A stretch of 64,000 nt of DNA from Ostrinia nubilalis. Its lineage: Eukaryota > Arthropoda > Insecta > Lepidoptera > Crambidae. The number at the start of each line of letters is the position of its first letter. Positions within the stretch are counted from its first letter, which is position 1. Below the pieces are notes generated by a model that had not been told where the DNA came from, did not search any database, and worked only from the letters and a program-made list of their open reading frames with translations. The stretch spans positions 14,136,001 through 14,200,000 of the forward strand of contig NC_087104.1 of NCBI RefSeq assembly GCF_963855985.1. The letters run 5' to 3'. The translations under genes and the position numbers were made by a program. Below, piece by piece: positions 49,400 through 60,376 of this stretch.

Positions 49400-50370
49400 T
49401 AGGTTTTATAGCTTTTTGTTTAGATTTACTTTGATGGAATAGAATGTCTTTAAAAATTTTAACCGAGATTTGGCACTTATGGTTAACATACGGAAAGTAA
49501 CTTTGAAAACTGTTTACAATGTTATTGGGAGCTAATTCTTTAGTAAAGCATTAGAAAACTTAATTTCCTACTACGCGTAATTGAGGTAGAAAAGTATCTA
49601 GCAAAGGCGACTCTACATTTTGTTCTTTATAAAGTCAGCTAACACCAAATATTTACAAACCAGATTAATAGTGAAATAGTGGTAGAGACACTTAGTTCTA
49701 ATTAAACACAAGCTAATTGACATAAGAGAGAGAGGGACTCTAGGTTCTTAATATAACTACAAATTGATATTAGTTACCTACAAGAGATTAGATTATTTGG
49801 GGTTATTTTGGCTGTGATATAATAATGTAAATATTTTGGTAGAATTTACATAAAATCCTTGGTAGAGGTTATTTTAAGTAAATTATCTAATTTTAGACGA
49901 ATGGTTATCGTCTTTGCGATATCAATATTATTGACAGCTACTTTTACAAGTTGTTTTGAATTAGTTTTTGTTTTGAAGTACTTTAAAATTAAAAGATAGG
50001 TGTAGTAGAGGTCGTTTGTAGGGCTGATGCGATAATGATTAGAACTCGATATAATTTATACTTTATCACCGCAAGAGTTTTATTCTCAGGTGGTGTGATG
50101 CCCATAAAAATAGGTAGATATAGTTATTGTATGAGTAATTAGTCAAAAATAATTAATTTTGATATTTAAATAAATAAATGATAAATAAATTTAATAATTT
50201 ATTTTGAATCTAGCTAATTGAAAAAAATCGAAATATCTATGAACACAAACCTTACAATCAATCAGATCTAGGTAATATCAGACGTCATAATAATAAGTCT
50301 GTCACCAGTCGACATAATTCTGACGTGAAAATTCAGAAATTATATTTTCCATAAATTTTGTATAGATTAT
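49400..50370. other. Nothing recognised upstream of promoter
   Basis: AT-rich sequence with no repeat or exon recognised; probably 5' flanking DNA of the minus-strand gene. Confidence 0.4.
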
Positions 50371-50554
50371 TAGTGTGCTTACCATGAGTTTACGTTACGT
50401 GTGCTCGCTAGCGACTGCGTAAAAAATGTCATTAAATGTATGACATATTGTGAAGCGCCCCTAGCGGCTACTTTCAAGAAATAAAATCTACAAAGATTTT
50501 TTTGACGTACTCGCTAGCGACCACACCTGACGTAAACTCATGGTAAGCACATAG
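50371..50554. mobile_element. MITE with TAG flanks and GTGCTTACCATGAG ends
   Basis: The ends TGTGCTTACCATGAGTTTAC and GTAAACTCATGGTAAGCACA are inverted over about 45 bp, including CTCGCTAGCGAC near each end. TAG occurs at 50371-50373 and 50552-50554. The 178-bp unit is non-coding. The TIR is one I associate with MITEs common in Lepidoptera; the superfamily is uncertain. Confidence 0.8.
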
Positions 50555-50991
50555 ATCTCTGAATTCGATAGTGTTTTCAAGGCTAGAGTGAATGGGCACT
50601 TACAGGGCATATACTCGTATGTACCATCCTACAACTCATCACACTTAACACCAGGTGCGACTGTGGTCAAATACCTGCCTTGTCATGCATAAAAAAAAGT
50701 CTATAATATTATGTAGAGACTGTCTGATGGTATAGTAACAATGTTGATAAAATGGTATTGCAATTTGTAATAAACTTACCACTTCATTACACAACTTCTT
50801 TGCAATATCGCACCTAATTGAAGTATACGAGACTAGCTTTTACGCGCGTCTTCACCCCTTTTAATTTTGTTCCGTAACAAAAATTGTATCACGCACGTTC
50901 GTGTTCCCCTTTCAAAAACCGGGATAAAAACTATCCTATGTTTTCCCTGCGCCTTTAATTATCTCTACAAGCCAAATTTAAATTGAAACAC

Positions 50992-51109
50992 TAAGGCTGG
51001 ATTGCACCACCTAACTTTTACAGTAACTATGACGATAACCGGTGCTTTTTGTATGGAGTTTGACAGATTTTTGACGTTGATCAAATTATGATGTTGCAAC
51101 CCAGCATAA
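50992..51109 (+). mobile_element. Harbinger-like MITE (GGCTGGRTTGCACCA), copy 1
   Basis: TAA at 50992-50994 and 51107-51109 flank a unit starting GGCTGGATTGCACCACCTAA, with the internal landmark ATAACCGGTGCTTTTTGTAT, ending GTTGCAACCCAGC. TAA duplications and this sequence mark a common moth MITE. A second copy lies inverted at 51357-51505. Confidence 0.8.
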
Positions 51110-51356
51110 GGTGTCATTTAAATCGTAGTTTATGTAGGAAAAGGTAAATACTTTCGCGTTTTATAATGCTTAGCCCGATGTCGTAGTTACGCAGTCCTGA
51201 AAAATACTCAATAATTGCGTCTTAAGTTCACTCTTATTAAATAATTAGCGATTCGACACGCCACCTCCGAGGATAATTAGTGATACACATGTTCTGAGCG
51301 CGGAAAGTAAATATTAATTAATTTTAGCTCTTTCAAAAAAGTATGACTATTTTTAT

Positions 51357-51505
51357 TAAGGCTGGGTTTGCGACATCTTACCTACTTAAACATTAACAAA
51401 CGTCAAAATCCTGTCAAACTCTATAGAGTTACACAAAAGGGTATACAAAAAACACCGGTTATCGTTACAGTTACGGTTAAAATTAGGTGGTGCTACTCAG
51501 CCTAA
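51357..51505 (-). mobile_element. Harbinger-like MITE, copy 2 (inverted)
   Basis: TAA at 51357-51359 and 51503-51505 flank GGCTGGGTTTGC at one end and GCACCACC-type sequence at the other. The internal CACCGGTTATCGTTACAGTT is the complement of the landmark in copy 1, so the two copies face opposite ways about 250 bp apart. This copy is slightly longer. Confidence 0.8.
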
Positions 51506-51666
51506 TTAAACTGTTTTTAGTAGGTACCTAACTAAGTACCTGCTTTTTTAACAATTTTTTTATATCGTGAAAAAAAGTATTTTATGTACCTAATTCAAAT
51601 TTCGAAAGAGCTTTTGCATCATTTTTATACTATGAAAAACAAATTTTCCTGCCTTTGAGTTCTTCT

Positions 51667-51698
51667 GCTATCTCTTTCATAGAAATGAAAGAGATAGC
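51667..51698. repeat. Perfect 14-bp stem hairpin
   Basis: GCTATCTCTTTCAT, a 4-base loop AGAA, then ATGAAAGAGATAGC. No terminator or small-RNA role can be argued in this context. Confidence 0.6.
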
Positions 51699-52044
51699 TT
51701 TCTCACAATAACACCGTTTATGTTGTGACAATGCTATTTCAATTTATTTTATTTCAACTTAAATGTTTTTGAAGGGTTAAAATTATTAATATTCCCGTTA
51801 ACCCCTATGATTTTGAAATTTTATTTTTAATACCCCACACCACCGACCTCCTCGAAGCTTTCTTAAAAGCCCTACCCAATTATTACTTAACATTTTTCTA
51901 CAATGCGTAACCTTGCGAACAGCTGTCCAGCGGTGAGCCCGCATCCTATCGGATATTTTAATATTTATTGCCTGTTCAGTATTACCTATAATACAAACTT
52001 ACAAAGTAAGCTCACTATCTAAAATCTAAAGTAATAAATTCGAA

Positions 52045-52205
52045 CTCCTCATAATTATGTTCTTCTGATTAATTTCGTTGCGGGTCCAATGACAACTTAA
52101 CTTTCCCCCGGGACACACTTGACCTTCACTGGTTGGTTTTTATTGGTGGTGAAGATGTAGATCCTGGCTACACAGGAGTTGCAACAGTGGGTACGAGAAG
52201 TGGGA
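52045..52205 (+). mobile_element. SINE-body repeat, copy B
   Basis: It shares TTCTTCTGATTAATTTCGTT, GCGGGTCCAATGACA, CTTGACCTTCACTGGTTGG and CACAGGAGTTGCAACAGTGG with the repeat at 20525. It abuts the 3' end of an inverted RTE fragment, suggesting insertion of one next to the other. Confidence 0.65.
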
Positions 52206-52209
52206 ATAA

Positions 52210-52345
52210 TCCAGTTCATTCGTTCGTTTCAACAAAGGCCTCTCCCAAGGTTTTCCACAATGAACGGTCCTGCGCTGCCCGCATCCAGGTTCTAACCGCG
52301 ACCTTTACTAGATCGTCGGTCCACCTAGTAGTAGGCCTGCCCAAT
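52210..52345 (-). mobile_element. RTE LINE 3' fragment, subfamily B
   Basis: The minus strand encodes GRPTTRWTDDLVKVA and RSLWKTLGEAFV, then decays before the expected QQWTSFG; its tail is AACGAACG rather than (ATG)n. A short internal deletion has removed the segment just before the tail. Confidence 0.75.
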
Positions 52346-52789
52346 AGTCCATTATCAGAAACAAATAGCTTGAGACATATTTGTGTCATTTGTATTTGAC
52401 ACATGGATGGATGGATGGACCTATTAACAATACATGAAAATAATTATGAGTTTAATCTTCTGGCGAAATTCTATTACTACTTAGTAAAAATCTTCATTAC
52501 CAAAACCAATTGATAATACAAAAGGTGAACTTAATTCTCTCCCAGTCAAGCTTTGGACCACAAAAAAATATTATTTTACTACAATGGCCGACTCGCATTA
52601 CACTAACGGGCATCGAACCTACCGAATCCATATACCTTTTGTGCCTGTCCAGAATTAACATATTCCATCAGGTGTTGACTAATAATTCAAGTGTCTGTGT
52701 GTTCGCACTTCGCTCGTGACGTCCTCCTTCAAATTAATTCCTGGATCAAACGGTCTTTGAGGAAGCACACAGATACATACTATCATCAT

Positions 52790-52855
52790 GGCTAAAGTCA
52801 TTGACATAGCAGGATTAGCAGGCTGAAGTATTCGTAGACCGATCATATGGGAAGT
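52790..52855 (+). mobile_element. Decayed RTE fragment
   Basis: AAAGTCATTGACATAGCAGG, then CAGGCTGAAGTATTCG and GATCATATGG, follow the same order as 35874-35936 in the better copy (AAAGTCGCTGACATAGC to GGGCACATAG). It is heavily diverged. Confidence 0.45.
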
Positions 52856-52859
52856 CAAT

Positions 52860-53040
52860 CCTTAACTTCGAACTCCTCCTATGTTCTTCTGAATAATTTC
52901 GTTGCGGGTCCAATGATAGTTTATTTTCCCCCGGGACAAACTTGACCTTCACTGGTTGGGTTTTATTGCCGGTCAAGATGTACATCCTGGCTACACAGGA
53001 GTTGCAGCAGTGGGAACGAGAGGTGGAAATAATCCCGTTA
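52860..53040 (+). mobile_element. SINE-body repeat, copy C
   Basis: It is nearly collinear with copies A and B: TTCGAACTCCTCCTATGTTC, CCCCCGGGACAAACTTGACC, GGTCAAGATGTACATCCTGG, and AGTGGGAACGAGAGGTGG followed by AATAATCC. Confidence 0.65.
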
Positions 53041-53102
53041 TATTAATTTAACATGTAAAATTAAGTAAATTAGTTAAATGTAGCTTTACGTAGTAAGTTG
53101 AA

Positions 53103-53180
53103 GGCTACTGACAACGCTCTTGTGGCGGAGTTTTGGGCTGACTCTGTGTAGGTTTGTTGTCGACATGACAAGAAGAAGAA
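53103..53180 (+). mobile_element. 3' end of (GAA)n-tailed LINE
   Basis: GGCTACTGACAACGCTCTTG, GGCGGAGTTTTGGGCTGAC and TGTGTAGGTTTGTTGTCGAC are followed by AAGAAGAAGAAG, the same terminal sequence as at 18773, 24945 and 63483. Confidence 0.65.
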
Positions 53181-53744
53181 GTACCTAGCTCTCACTTAGC
53201 CATAGACTTAAAAAAATAATTGACATTGTTGTCACTTAAATATTTTTATTTGTAAAATCGCACCAATTCCAGGCACATAAGATTTATCTTGCTTTAGCTT
53301 GAAGTGCCGTAGTACAAACGGTATTCCAGAATATTCGTGATTTTCAGTGCAAATGCAACAAACGTTTCAGTCTAAAACTATGATTGTATCTATTTTAGGA
53401 AAACTCAATTCCAGCCAAGTCGTTTGTCCATGAGGGTTTAAAACTTCATTTGTGGAATGAAATCTACATCTCTTTGTATTTCATTTTGAGCTTAATTGCG
53501 AAAGAAATGAACTTAAAGTCTAAAAGCTTTTTGCAGCTTCGTGAAATGAAAAGATGACTGTTTATTATCAGTTATTATTGTTAATTGTTTCTTGTTAGTT
53601 ACTTTTATTGACTGGGTAAAAACGTAATATTTTGTAGTTTATTTTAGTTTAGTTTCTTTACTATGCAACACTTGGTTTGCAATTTATACCAAATCAAAGC
53701 AAAGTAGTACGTTGCTAAACTTACACTGTTGTTGCTAAACTGTA

Positions 53745-53931
53745 GGGGAAAATACTTCTAATTATTGTCCAAATATTATACATAATAAATCAGATTTTAT
53801 GGTATAACGTAAGTCTTACTTTTACGGTGGCTTTTTCTGTATATTCAATAGACTGTAATTCTACTATCGTTGTACCATTAAATCTGATTTTTATTTATAA
53901 TATTTGGACAATAATTAGAAGTATTTTCCCC
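53745..53931. mobile_element. MITE with GGGGAAAATACTTC ends
   Basis: The ends GGGGAAAATACTTCTAATTA and TAATTAGAAGTATTTTCCCC are inverted over about 35 bp (continuing TTGTCCAAATATTATA), with further pairing inside (AATCAGATTTTATGGT against ACCATTAAATCTGATT). No unambiguous target duplication. Non-coding. Confidence 0.8.
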
Positions 53932-53977
53932 AACAGCCAGACAGTTTTGCTCTTATTCTACTACCAAATGGCTTAAC

Positions 53978-54121
53978 GCTCGTATTCACAAACGATGCTT
54001 GCTTAAGTGAAGCAGCAAATCAAACGCACAGTGTTGAATAGAGCTCTGTGATTGGTTCGTGTGTCAGCCTGTGCGTCCACGCGCATTGTTAAACCTCATA
54101 GTAATGTTTGTGAATACGGGC
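53978..54121 (+). mobile_element. MITE, GCYCGTATTCAC family, copy 2
   Basis: The ends are GCTCGTATTCACAAACG and TTTGTGAATACGGGC. The internal GTGAAGCAGCAAATC and GAATAGAGCTCTGTGATTGG match copy 1 at 1676-1786 in reverse. This copy is about 30 bp longer, indicating an internal deletion in copy 1. Confidence 0.8.
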
Positions 54122-54573
54122 GTCAGTCTCTCAAACATAATAATAATTTTTAACAACGTTAAAGCTCATCTCTACACATAAAAATAAACATGATTCTTTA
54201 ACACATTTTCGTGTTTCATTAAACGAACAATAAACAATGCCAATTTTGTTTCTCGATATCTGATAATGTCTACCTAATCCTAGAGAAAAAAACCGTAACT
54301 GTAAACGGTAGACAAAATAAATAAAGTAAACGCAATAAAGATTAATTAAAACAGGAACTGGCCATCAAAATGGCAAAAGCTTTGAACTCAAATTCAGCCT
54401 CCTCCTAACGTAAGCTTCCAAACGAAACGTACTGCGTATTGATTACGCGTTGCTTCCTTAAGCTTACCGTAATTGAAATTGAGTTGTGATGTTTAAATAA
54501 TGATGTACAGTTGACGGCATGAAAAGGTAAATACTGTGACGTTTTATGTAGTTCATTAATGAGGTAAACACTA

Positions 54574-54691
54574 TACCCCTTAATAATTAAAAGTTACACC
54601 TAGGATGAACTCTGGATTAAAATGACATTTTCATACTAAATGACAATTTATGCCAGACTTCAACTAGGGTGTAACTATTAATAAGGGGGTA
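54574..54691. mobile_element. TA-flanked MITE with CCCCTTA ends
   Basis: TA at 54574-54575 and 54690-54691 flank CCCCTTAATAATTAAAAGTT and AACTATTAATAAGGGGG ends, with GTTACACC pairing to GGTGTAAC. The 114-bp unit is non-coding. Confidence 0.65.
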
Positions 54692-54879
54692 AGAGGTGAC
54701 ATAATTTAATTTGTAACACAAAATATAGTTTATTGTAGAAATTTTGTTCATAAAGTGTTTATTTACTTAAACATGTATACCTAAAGACAAATAAAGAAGT
54801 CGTTTGCCCGCGGTTTATATTTCAATAAAATAAAGTACCTACCTCGAACTCTCTTTTGTGTTATTTAATAATAGGAGTT

Positions 54880-54960
54880 AGGGTTACATTGGCAACTGTA
54901 GATCTTGGTTATACAGAAGTTACAGAGGGGGTAATAAGAGGCAGAAATTGTGTCCGGTTC
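54880..54960 (+). mobile_element. Decayed SINE-body fragment
   Basis: CAACTGTAGATCTTGGTTATACA, then GAAGTTACAG and AATAAGAGGCAGAAAT, follow the distal part of the SINE body with many changes. Confidence 0.4.
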
Positions 54961-55245
54961 TTACAACTGAGAAGACAGAAATAAAAATCATCGAGGAAAA
55001 TAATATAAATTATTGTTGGGTTATTAATAATATGCTGTTGACTGTACTTCTTTGCGTAAATGCGAAATTAATTTTGTTGTCTACTGACAAAGTTTGATTG
55101 TAGGTCATAGCTGGATCCATCAGACTATCAGAGCGGGCGTGAACCGCATCACAATTATGTAACAACCTTGGGGTCAAACTTAACGATCTCTATAGGTTTT
55201 TCAACTGAGATGCTTTCCGTAAATACTAGCTGACCCGGCGAACTT

Positions 55246-55414
55246 CGTACCGCCTAACATCATCATCATCATCTCAGCCATAGGACGTCCACTGCTGAAC
55301 ATAGGCCTCCCCCAATGCTTTCCATGTTACCCGGTTGGTAGCGGCCTGCGTCCAGCGCTTTCCTGCTACCTTTATGATGTCGTCGGTCCACCTTGTGGAC
55401 GTACCGCCAAACAT
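55246..55414 (-). mobile_element. Minimal 5'-truncated RTE insertion with target duplication
   Basis: CGTACCGCCTAACAT (55246-55260) recurs as CGTACCGCCAAACAT (55400-55414). Between them is a 139-bp minus-strand RTE 3' end: a CAT-repeat tail, CAGCCATAGGACGTCCACTG, and the region encoding the WTDD and MESIGG stretch. The flanking TACTAGCTGACCCGGCGAAC is itself a common moth repeat, so this is a nested insertion. Confidence 0.85.
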
Positions 55415-55864
55415 ATTGTAAGAAATAATGTGGAATTCTAATGGTTAAGAATTTCTGCATCTGTCAGAGGAAGGACCGTTCTACGTCATAAGGTGTTACA
55501 ATGTAAAGTTACATTGTCATCAGTATATTAGAGAACTTGTCAAGTCATCGCGTATCTAGTCCAGACCAGCATTGATTAATAGTACATATAAATATTTTGT
55601 TATAATAACCATTGGAGATCAAGACGGATGTTACTACAAAAACGTCGTGTCTTGCTTGCGACATTACAGCAATCATTGGTTGTATGTACAGTTTGTACAG
55701 TCAATATCACGTCAGACTGTACATTTTTGTTGCAAAGTAGCATTTATTGCAATTATTTAAGAACTACAGTGTTAAGCTTGTGCTGTTTGTAGTTGTAAGA
55801 AACAGGACGTGCTAAATTGGATTCGTGGCAGGAAAAGAAAATGCCTTTTTATTTAATAATCTTA

Positions 55865-56035
55865 ACTGATATCTGAACGCCTCTGGACCAGTGGTGAGTT
55901 AGATTGTATGAACTCAGAAGTCCTGAATTCAATTCCCAAAAGTAAAATACTTCCACCTTCGCTGGCTGGGTTTCATTGGAGGCTAAGATGGCTACACATT
56001 CATGGAAAAGAGCTTAGAGGTAGGATTAAGTAGTC
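55865..56035 (+). mobile_element. tRNA-headed SINE of the same body family
   Basis: A-box-like GACCAGTGGTGAGTTAG and a decayed B box, GAATTCAATTCCC, are followed by CTTCCACCTTCGCTGGCTGG and TTTCATTGGAGGCTAAGATG, the body seen in copies A-C. This copy links that body to a tRNA-derived head. Confidence 0.55.
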
Positions 56036-56039
56036 CTTT

Positions 56040-56100
56040 TATCATCATCATCATCAATCAGCTATAGTATACCACTGTTTGACATAGGCCTTACCAATTA
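56040..56100 (-). mobile_element. RTE LINE extreme 3' end
   Basis: A CATCATCATCATCA tail, then CAGCTATAGTATACCACTG and GACATAGGCCTTACC, correspond to the last about 50 bases of the (ATG)n-tailed RTE subfamily. Confidence 0.65.
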
Positions 56101-56244
56101 CGAATCATTTAAGCCAAAAAACTCAGTGCCGTATTAAGACTACATTATTTTATGTCCTAAGCAAAATATGCTTAATTTTTTTATGGGTTAATTTGACACT
56201 GAAACATAATGTGACAGTAGCCGGTAAAAGATAGTCAATGCATC

Positions 56245-56425
56245 GTTACTACATTATTATAAAACAAAGTCGCTTTCCTGTCTGTCTGTCCCTAATGCTT
56301 AGATCTGTAAAACTACGTAACGGATTTTGATGCGGTTTTTTTGATAGAGTAATACAAGAGGAGAATTTTTTAGGGATAAATTGTACCTACCTGTGCGAAG
56401 CAGTAATAATCGTCGCTAGTTATAA
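56245..56425 (+). mobile_element. Dispersed lepidopteran repeat ending in CTAGT
   Basis: It starts ACATTATTATAAAACAAAGTC, passes through GTAACGGATTTTGATGCGG and ends CGAAGCAG...CGCTAGT. It is the same general architecture as the copies at 9094 and 58195, but a different subfamily. Confidence 0.6.
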
Positions 56426-56744
56426 TAATAATGAAACACAGAGCCAGCAGAAGATATTGCATAGTCATATTAGTCATAATAATAGAAATGCAACATATTA
56501 TATCAAGATTATCTTTAAATGCATCAAAACATTGCTCACAGTCTTATATCTAACGCTGAGCATGCATTAATTGGTTTTACAACTAAATCAGAAGTAATTA
56601 CTCAAGTACGAAGTCTCGATGACATCGGAAGCTATTGAATCACGATTGCTGATTGCTACTCGATTGAACACGTCATATCGCACGAAGGTTGACGTTAGGA
56701 AGGTTTCACACACACGCAGTCTAAATTTGACACTAACCTCATTT

Positions 56745-57085
56745 ATTGTAGTTTCCTTGCGTGATCGAATCAGAAATGAGGAGATCCGCAGGAGAACCAA
56801 AGTGACCGATATAGCCCGCAGAATTGCTAAAATCAAGTGGCATGGGGCGAGGCGAGGCACATAGCTCGTAGAGATGATGGCTGTTGGGGCAGAAAAGTTT
56901 TCGAGTGGCGACCATGGGCCGGAAGACGTAGTTTGGGCAGGCCGACTAGGTGGACCGACGATCTGGTGAACGTCGCGGGAGGAACCTGGATGCGAGCAGC
57001 ACAGGACCGTTCATTATGGAAAGCCTTGGGGGAGCCATTTGTCCAGCAGTGGACGTCATTTGGCTGAAACGAATGATATTATTAT
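56745..57085 (+). pseudogene. RTE LINE C-terminal fragment, frameshifted (subfamily B)
   Basis: The first part encodes SLRDRIRNEEIRRRTKVTDI and ARRIAKIKWH. A frameshift around 56845-56855, in a GGGGCGAGGCGAGG stretch, moves the frame. The rest encodes HIARRDDGCWGRKV, GRPTRWTDDLVNV, RSLWKALGEPFV and QQWTSFG, ending at the stop in GGCTGAAACG. The AACGAATG tail places it with the AACG-tailed subfamily. The catalytic cores are missing, so it is non-functional. Confidence 0.85.
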
Positions 57086-58194
57086 GGTTGTCTAACGTGA
57101 CAATATTCGTAACTAATAATCCAGTATTGAGAGAAACGGTGTTCTATATTACTAAATTTACAATTAATTATTCTTTAAAAATGTCCCATTGATATACACA
57201 ACCCCTTACAACGACAGTTTCGGTGACATGACATCAGTGCCCTTGACCCAGCTGTTACATGACTCACTTCATACGATTTGCTTTCATATCGGTGGTACGG
57301 AAAACGATAGCTTTTGCTGAGAACTAATATCTAACTGAAAATGCTGACTCTAGTGCATTTAGTTTGTATATTAGTCATTGAAAATTTATAGAAATTGCTT
57401 CTTAGCAATAAAACTCCCTGAGTTGTGTTTTTTAATTGCAATAGCAAAAAAGTGCAATGAAGAGTATAAAATTCATTCATTTGTACATTTTTACCACCAC
57501 TACTTCACTAGTCATATTTTATAGAAACTTGAGTAGAAGAGATAACATAAATCCGTGATATTTTCCAAATACGATCAAATAAGGAGTCAAACTTAAAAAT
57601 TCTTGCATATAGTCGTCATAGTATGACCTTACTTACTTATCTTCATACTTCTCTGATTCCTTTGCTACGCACCTTCTAAGCATATTCAAATCACCAAGAA
57701 ACTGTACTTAAAGTACTTCTATTTGATGACAAGTTCAAAGAAATTCGTTTGTGGTCTCACATTTAAATAAAAAACACACTTCAGGTAAATTGTAACAGAA
57801 ATTATTTACCTTACATTTTCTATTCGCAAAGATCATCGCGGATGGGCGAACTAAGCCCTCTTTTGATATGGGATGCCGAACTGTTCACGCGCCGGAGAGC
57901 AAAAAATACAATTTTGCAAACGTCTGAGAGATATATCTGAGGATGATTTCAAACGAGAAATGTTTCAGCCACACCTAACTCTAAGGATGAGCACAATTTT
58001 CTTAAATATCATCTTGTGGTTTCGGCAGAGCAAAATAGGACACCCGGGAAAGGGGAGTCTTAACGTAGATCTTAAGAGACGAACGAATAAGGGACAATAA
58101 GTGAACATCAAGCCCTAATAACTTTTGCCACTTTTGCTACCGTAGAGCGTGGCAACCGTGCTCTTGCAGTGGAAACTAAATGAGCTTATGAATG
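57086..58194. other. Nothing recognised
   Basis: AT-rich DNA. A 75-codon ORF at 57873-58100 has no motif I know. Confidence 0.4.
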
Positions 58195-58402
58195 ACTAGC
58201 TTTCCGCCCGCGGCTTCGCGCGCGTGGACCCCTGAACCATATGTTTTTCCAAAATAAAATTTAGCCTATGTTACTCGTGGATAATGTAGCTTTCGAATGG
58301 TGAAATATTTTTTTAAATCGGCCCAGTACTTTTTGAGCCTATTCATTACAAACATACAAAAATAGGTACAAATCTTTCCTCTTTGAAATATTAGTATAGA
58401 TA
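58195..58402 (-). mobile_element. Dispersed lepidopteran repeat, minus strand
   Basis: The plus strand reads ACTAGCTTTCCGCCCGCGGC, TATGTTACTCGTGGATAATG, TAGCTTTCGAATGGTGAAAT, and TCTTTCCTCTTTGAAATATT, then AGTATAGAT. This is a very common moth repeat, here reversed (CTAGT at the left). Confidence 0.75.
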
Positions 58403-58423
58403 ACACCAGCGTGACTTATAGGT

Positions 58424-58590
58424 TCGTTCGTTTATAACGTCCACTGCTGGACAAAGGCCTCCCCCTAAGATTTCCATAACGACCGGTCCTGCGCTGCCCG
58501 CATGCAGGCTCTTCCCGCGACCTTCACCAGATCGTCAGTCCACCTAGTGGGAGACCTGCCCACGTTACGTTTTCCGGCTCATGGTCGCCA
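58424..58590 (-). mobile_element. RTE LINE 3' fragment, subfamily B
   Basis: From the left it reads tail GTTCGTTCGTTT, then ACGTCCACTGCTGGACAAAG, GACCGGTCCTGCGCTGCC and CCAGATCGTCAGTCCACC, the reverse complement of the last about 150 bases of subfamily B. Confidence 0.8.
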
Positions 58591-58619
58591 CTCGACCTTA
58601 TAGGATTATAGCGCTTTCC

Positions 58620-58805
58620 ATTATCCGGCGTTTCTTCTCAGCACTTGCCATATGTTTGTCTCGAAGCGCTGGTAGGGCCCAAAAGATAAGGAGACATGTA
58701 AAGTGCCCCATAAGGGCTACCTTTATTTTTTATTTTTTTGACGTTCATAAGTGCCACTTGTGGTCTAAACTGAATAATTTTTTTGATTTTGATTGATTTT
58801 TTTGA
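58620..58805 (+). mobile_element. Dispersed LINE 3'-end-like repeat
   Basis: TTCTTCTCAGCACTTGCCAT, CGAAGCGCTGGTAGGGCC and AAGTGCCCCATAAGGGCTAC are followed by a GATTTTGATT tail. It belongs to the family at 11941 as a diverged copy with a different simple tail. Confidence 0.6.
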
Positions 58806-60376
58806 TTTTGACACATTTTATACAAAAAAATTGCTTTATGCGTAGCAGTCTCGTTAAAGTATGCACCAGATTATGTAGGACTATTTTAACGAGTAACAGT
58901 AGTAGCAGCTAACACCCATGAACTTACTAAACCTGCGGTGTTCTCTCAGCAACACGGTGACGTCACATTGGATCCCGTTAGGACAACCTAGCTACTGGAT
59001 AGGTACGCGTAAACGCTAGACTTTGGCAAGCTAGGCCAGTCAAGCCTAAACTTTCTACGACCCCAGTGATTTGAAACCTTAGATTGCAAATTTAAGGATT
59101 TTGAGGTCACTGAGACAGTTAAGAAAGAAGGCACCCAACTAAATAAACCTTTTGACGTTTTATGTGCTAGTTATAATAAGTGCTATTTTTGAATAAAATG
59201 TTGACTTCATACGAGTAAAAAAATACGCCTTCCCAAGAAAATTATTGTTTTACTGTTTTGACAAAACTTTCCGTAACCACAAAAGTGATAAGTTTCAGTT
59301 TTTCTAACAACGAAAGAGATGCATAATGTTGACGTATTGATAGCCGATATCAAATCATAAACTATTAACTATTTATCATTTCAATGTAGTATTTTCATAT
59401 CACTAACTTTACGGCTCCAAAGGGAGATTTTGTTGAAAAACATCGCAGAATAACCTTGGTATTAGACTACTTAGATCCCAAACACATCCCATAAACTACA
59501 CCGTAATCTGCTGATAAACGTTTTATTTTCATCTCTATCGGTTTTATTATAGAATCGGATATCTTTTGTGCTATTCCGACCATCATACCATTTAGCCTTT
59601 AGATAAGAGAGAAACGCAATACGAAAAATTGCACATCGCGCCCTGTCATGTGTGCAACGGACAACGCATCCGTATCATCATTAAATATTTACAAAGACTC
59701 TATATCAAAGGAATAAATCCCTCTTTTCCTTGCACTTTTCTTCGCGCTGTTCACTGTACAATGTCCCTACCAAAGTGCTGATAGAATCGAATCGGCTATT
59801 CGATGTCAGCAGTCAGAATCGAGAACGGATTCCAAATTCGAAAAGGCGCACATTTTTAATCTTAACACACTATTTTACACCTTTTGTCGAAACTAATAGG
59901 GTTGGTTTTCGAAGTAAAAGCAGAATATTGTAGTCCGCACAACGCAACAAGCTACATTGGGGTGGAGCCTCAGTGATAGCGACAAGTAAATTAGCATTAT
60001 ACACAGCTCGAGACTTATTCAATTACAATCGAATATACCAGCTTACCAGACACTCTGGGGACATTGTATATGTGACCTAATGCGAGAATAAGTTTACATG
60101 TGAAATGGGCTACATTAGACTGAACAGAAATAATTCCTTCAATGTTGGATTTTGTATTTTAGGTGGATCGCGTAGTAGGTAAGGATTATTAAATTTTATC
60201 AACTGAAGGAGTCAATTTAATTCTATGGTAGTTCAATTTATGAAACGATCTTAATTTTGTTGTTTGTGCCTTGATGACAATAAAGCTTTTTTTGTATTTA
60301 TTACCAAAGGCACCCAGTGGAACCCAAATGGGTTTTTCTCAGAAAACGAATGGGACGTAGAAGGCTGAAGGATTTC
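58806..60376. other. Nothing recognised
   Basis: No exon or repeat that I can support. The ORFs are short and without motifs. Confidence 0.4.

Noticed and set aside
52590..52640. Minus-strand GGTTCGATGCCC as a SINE B box
   Set aside because: The box departs from consensus and no convincing A box lies upstream.
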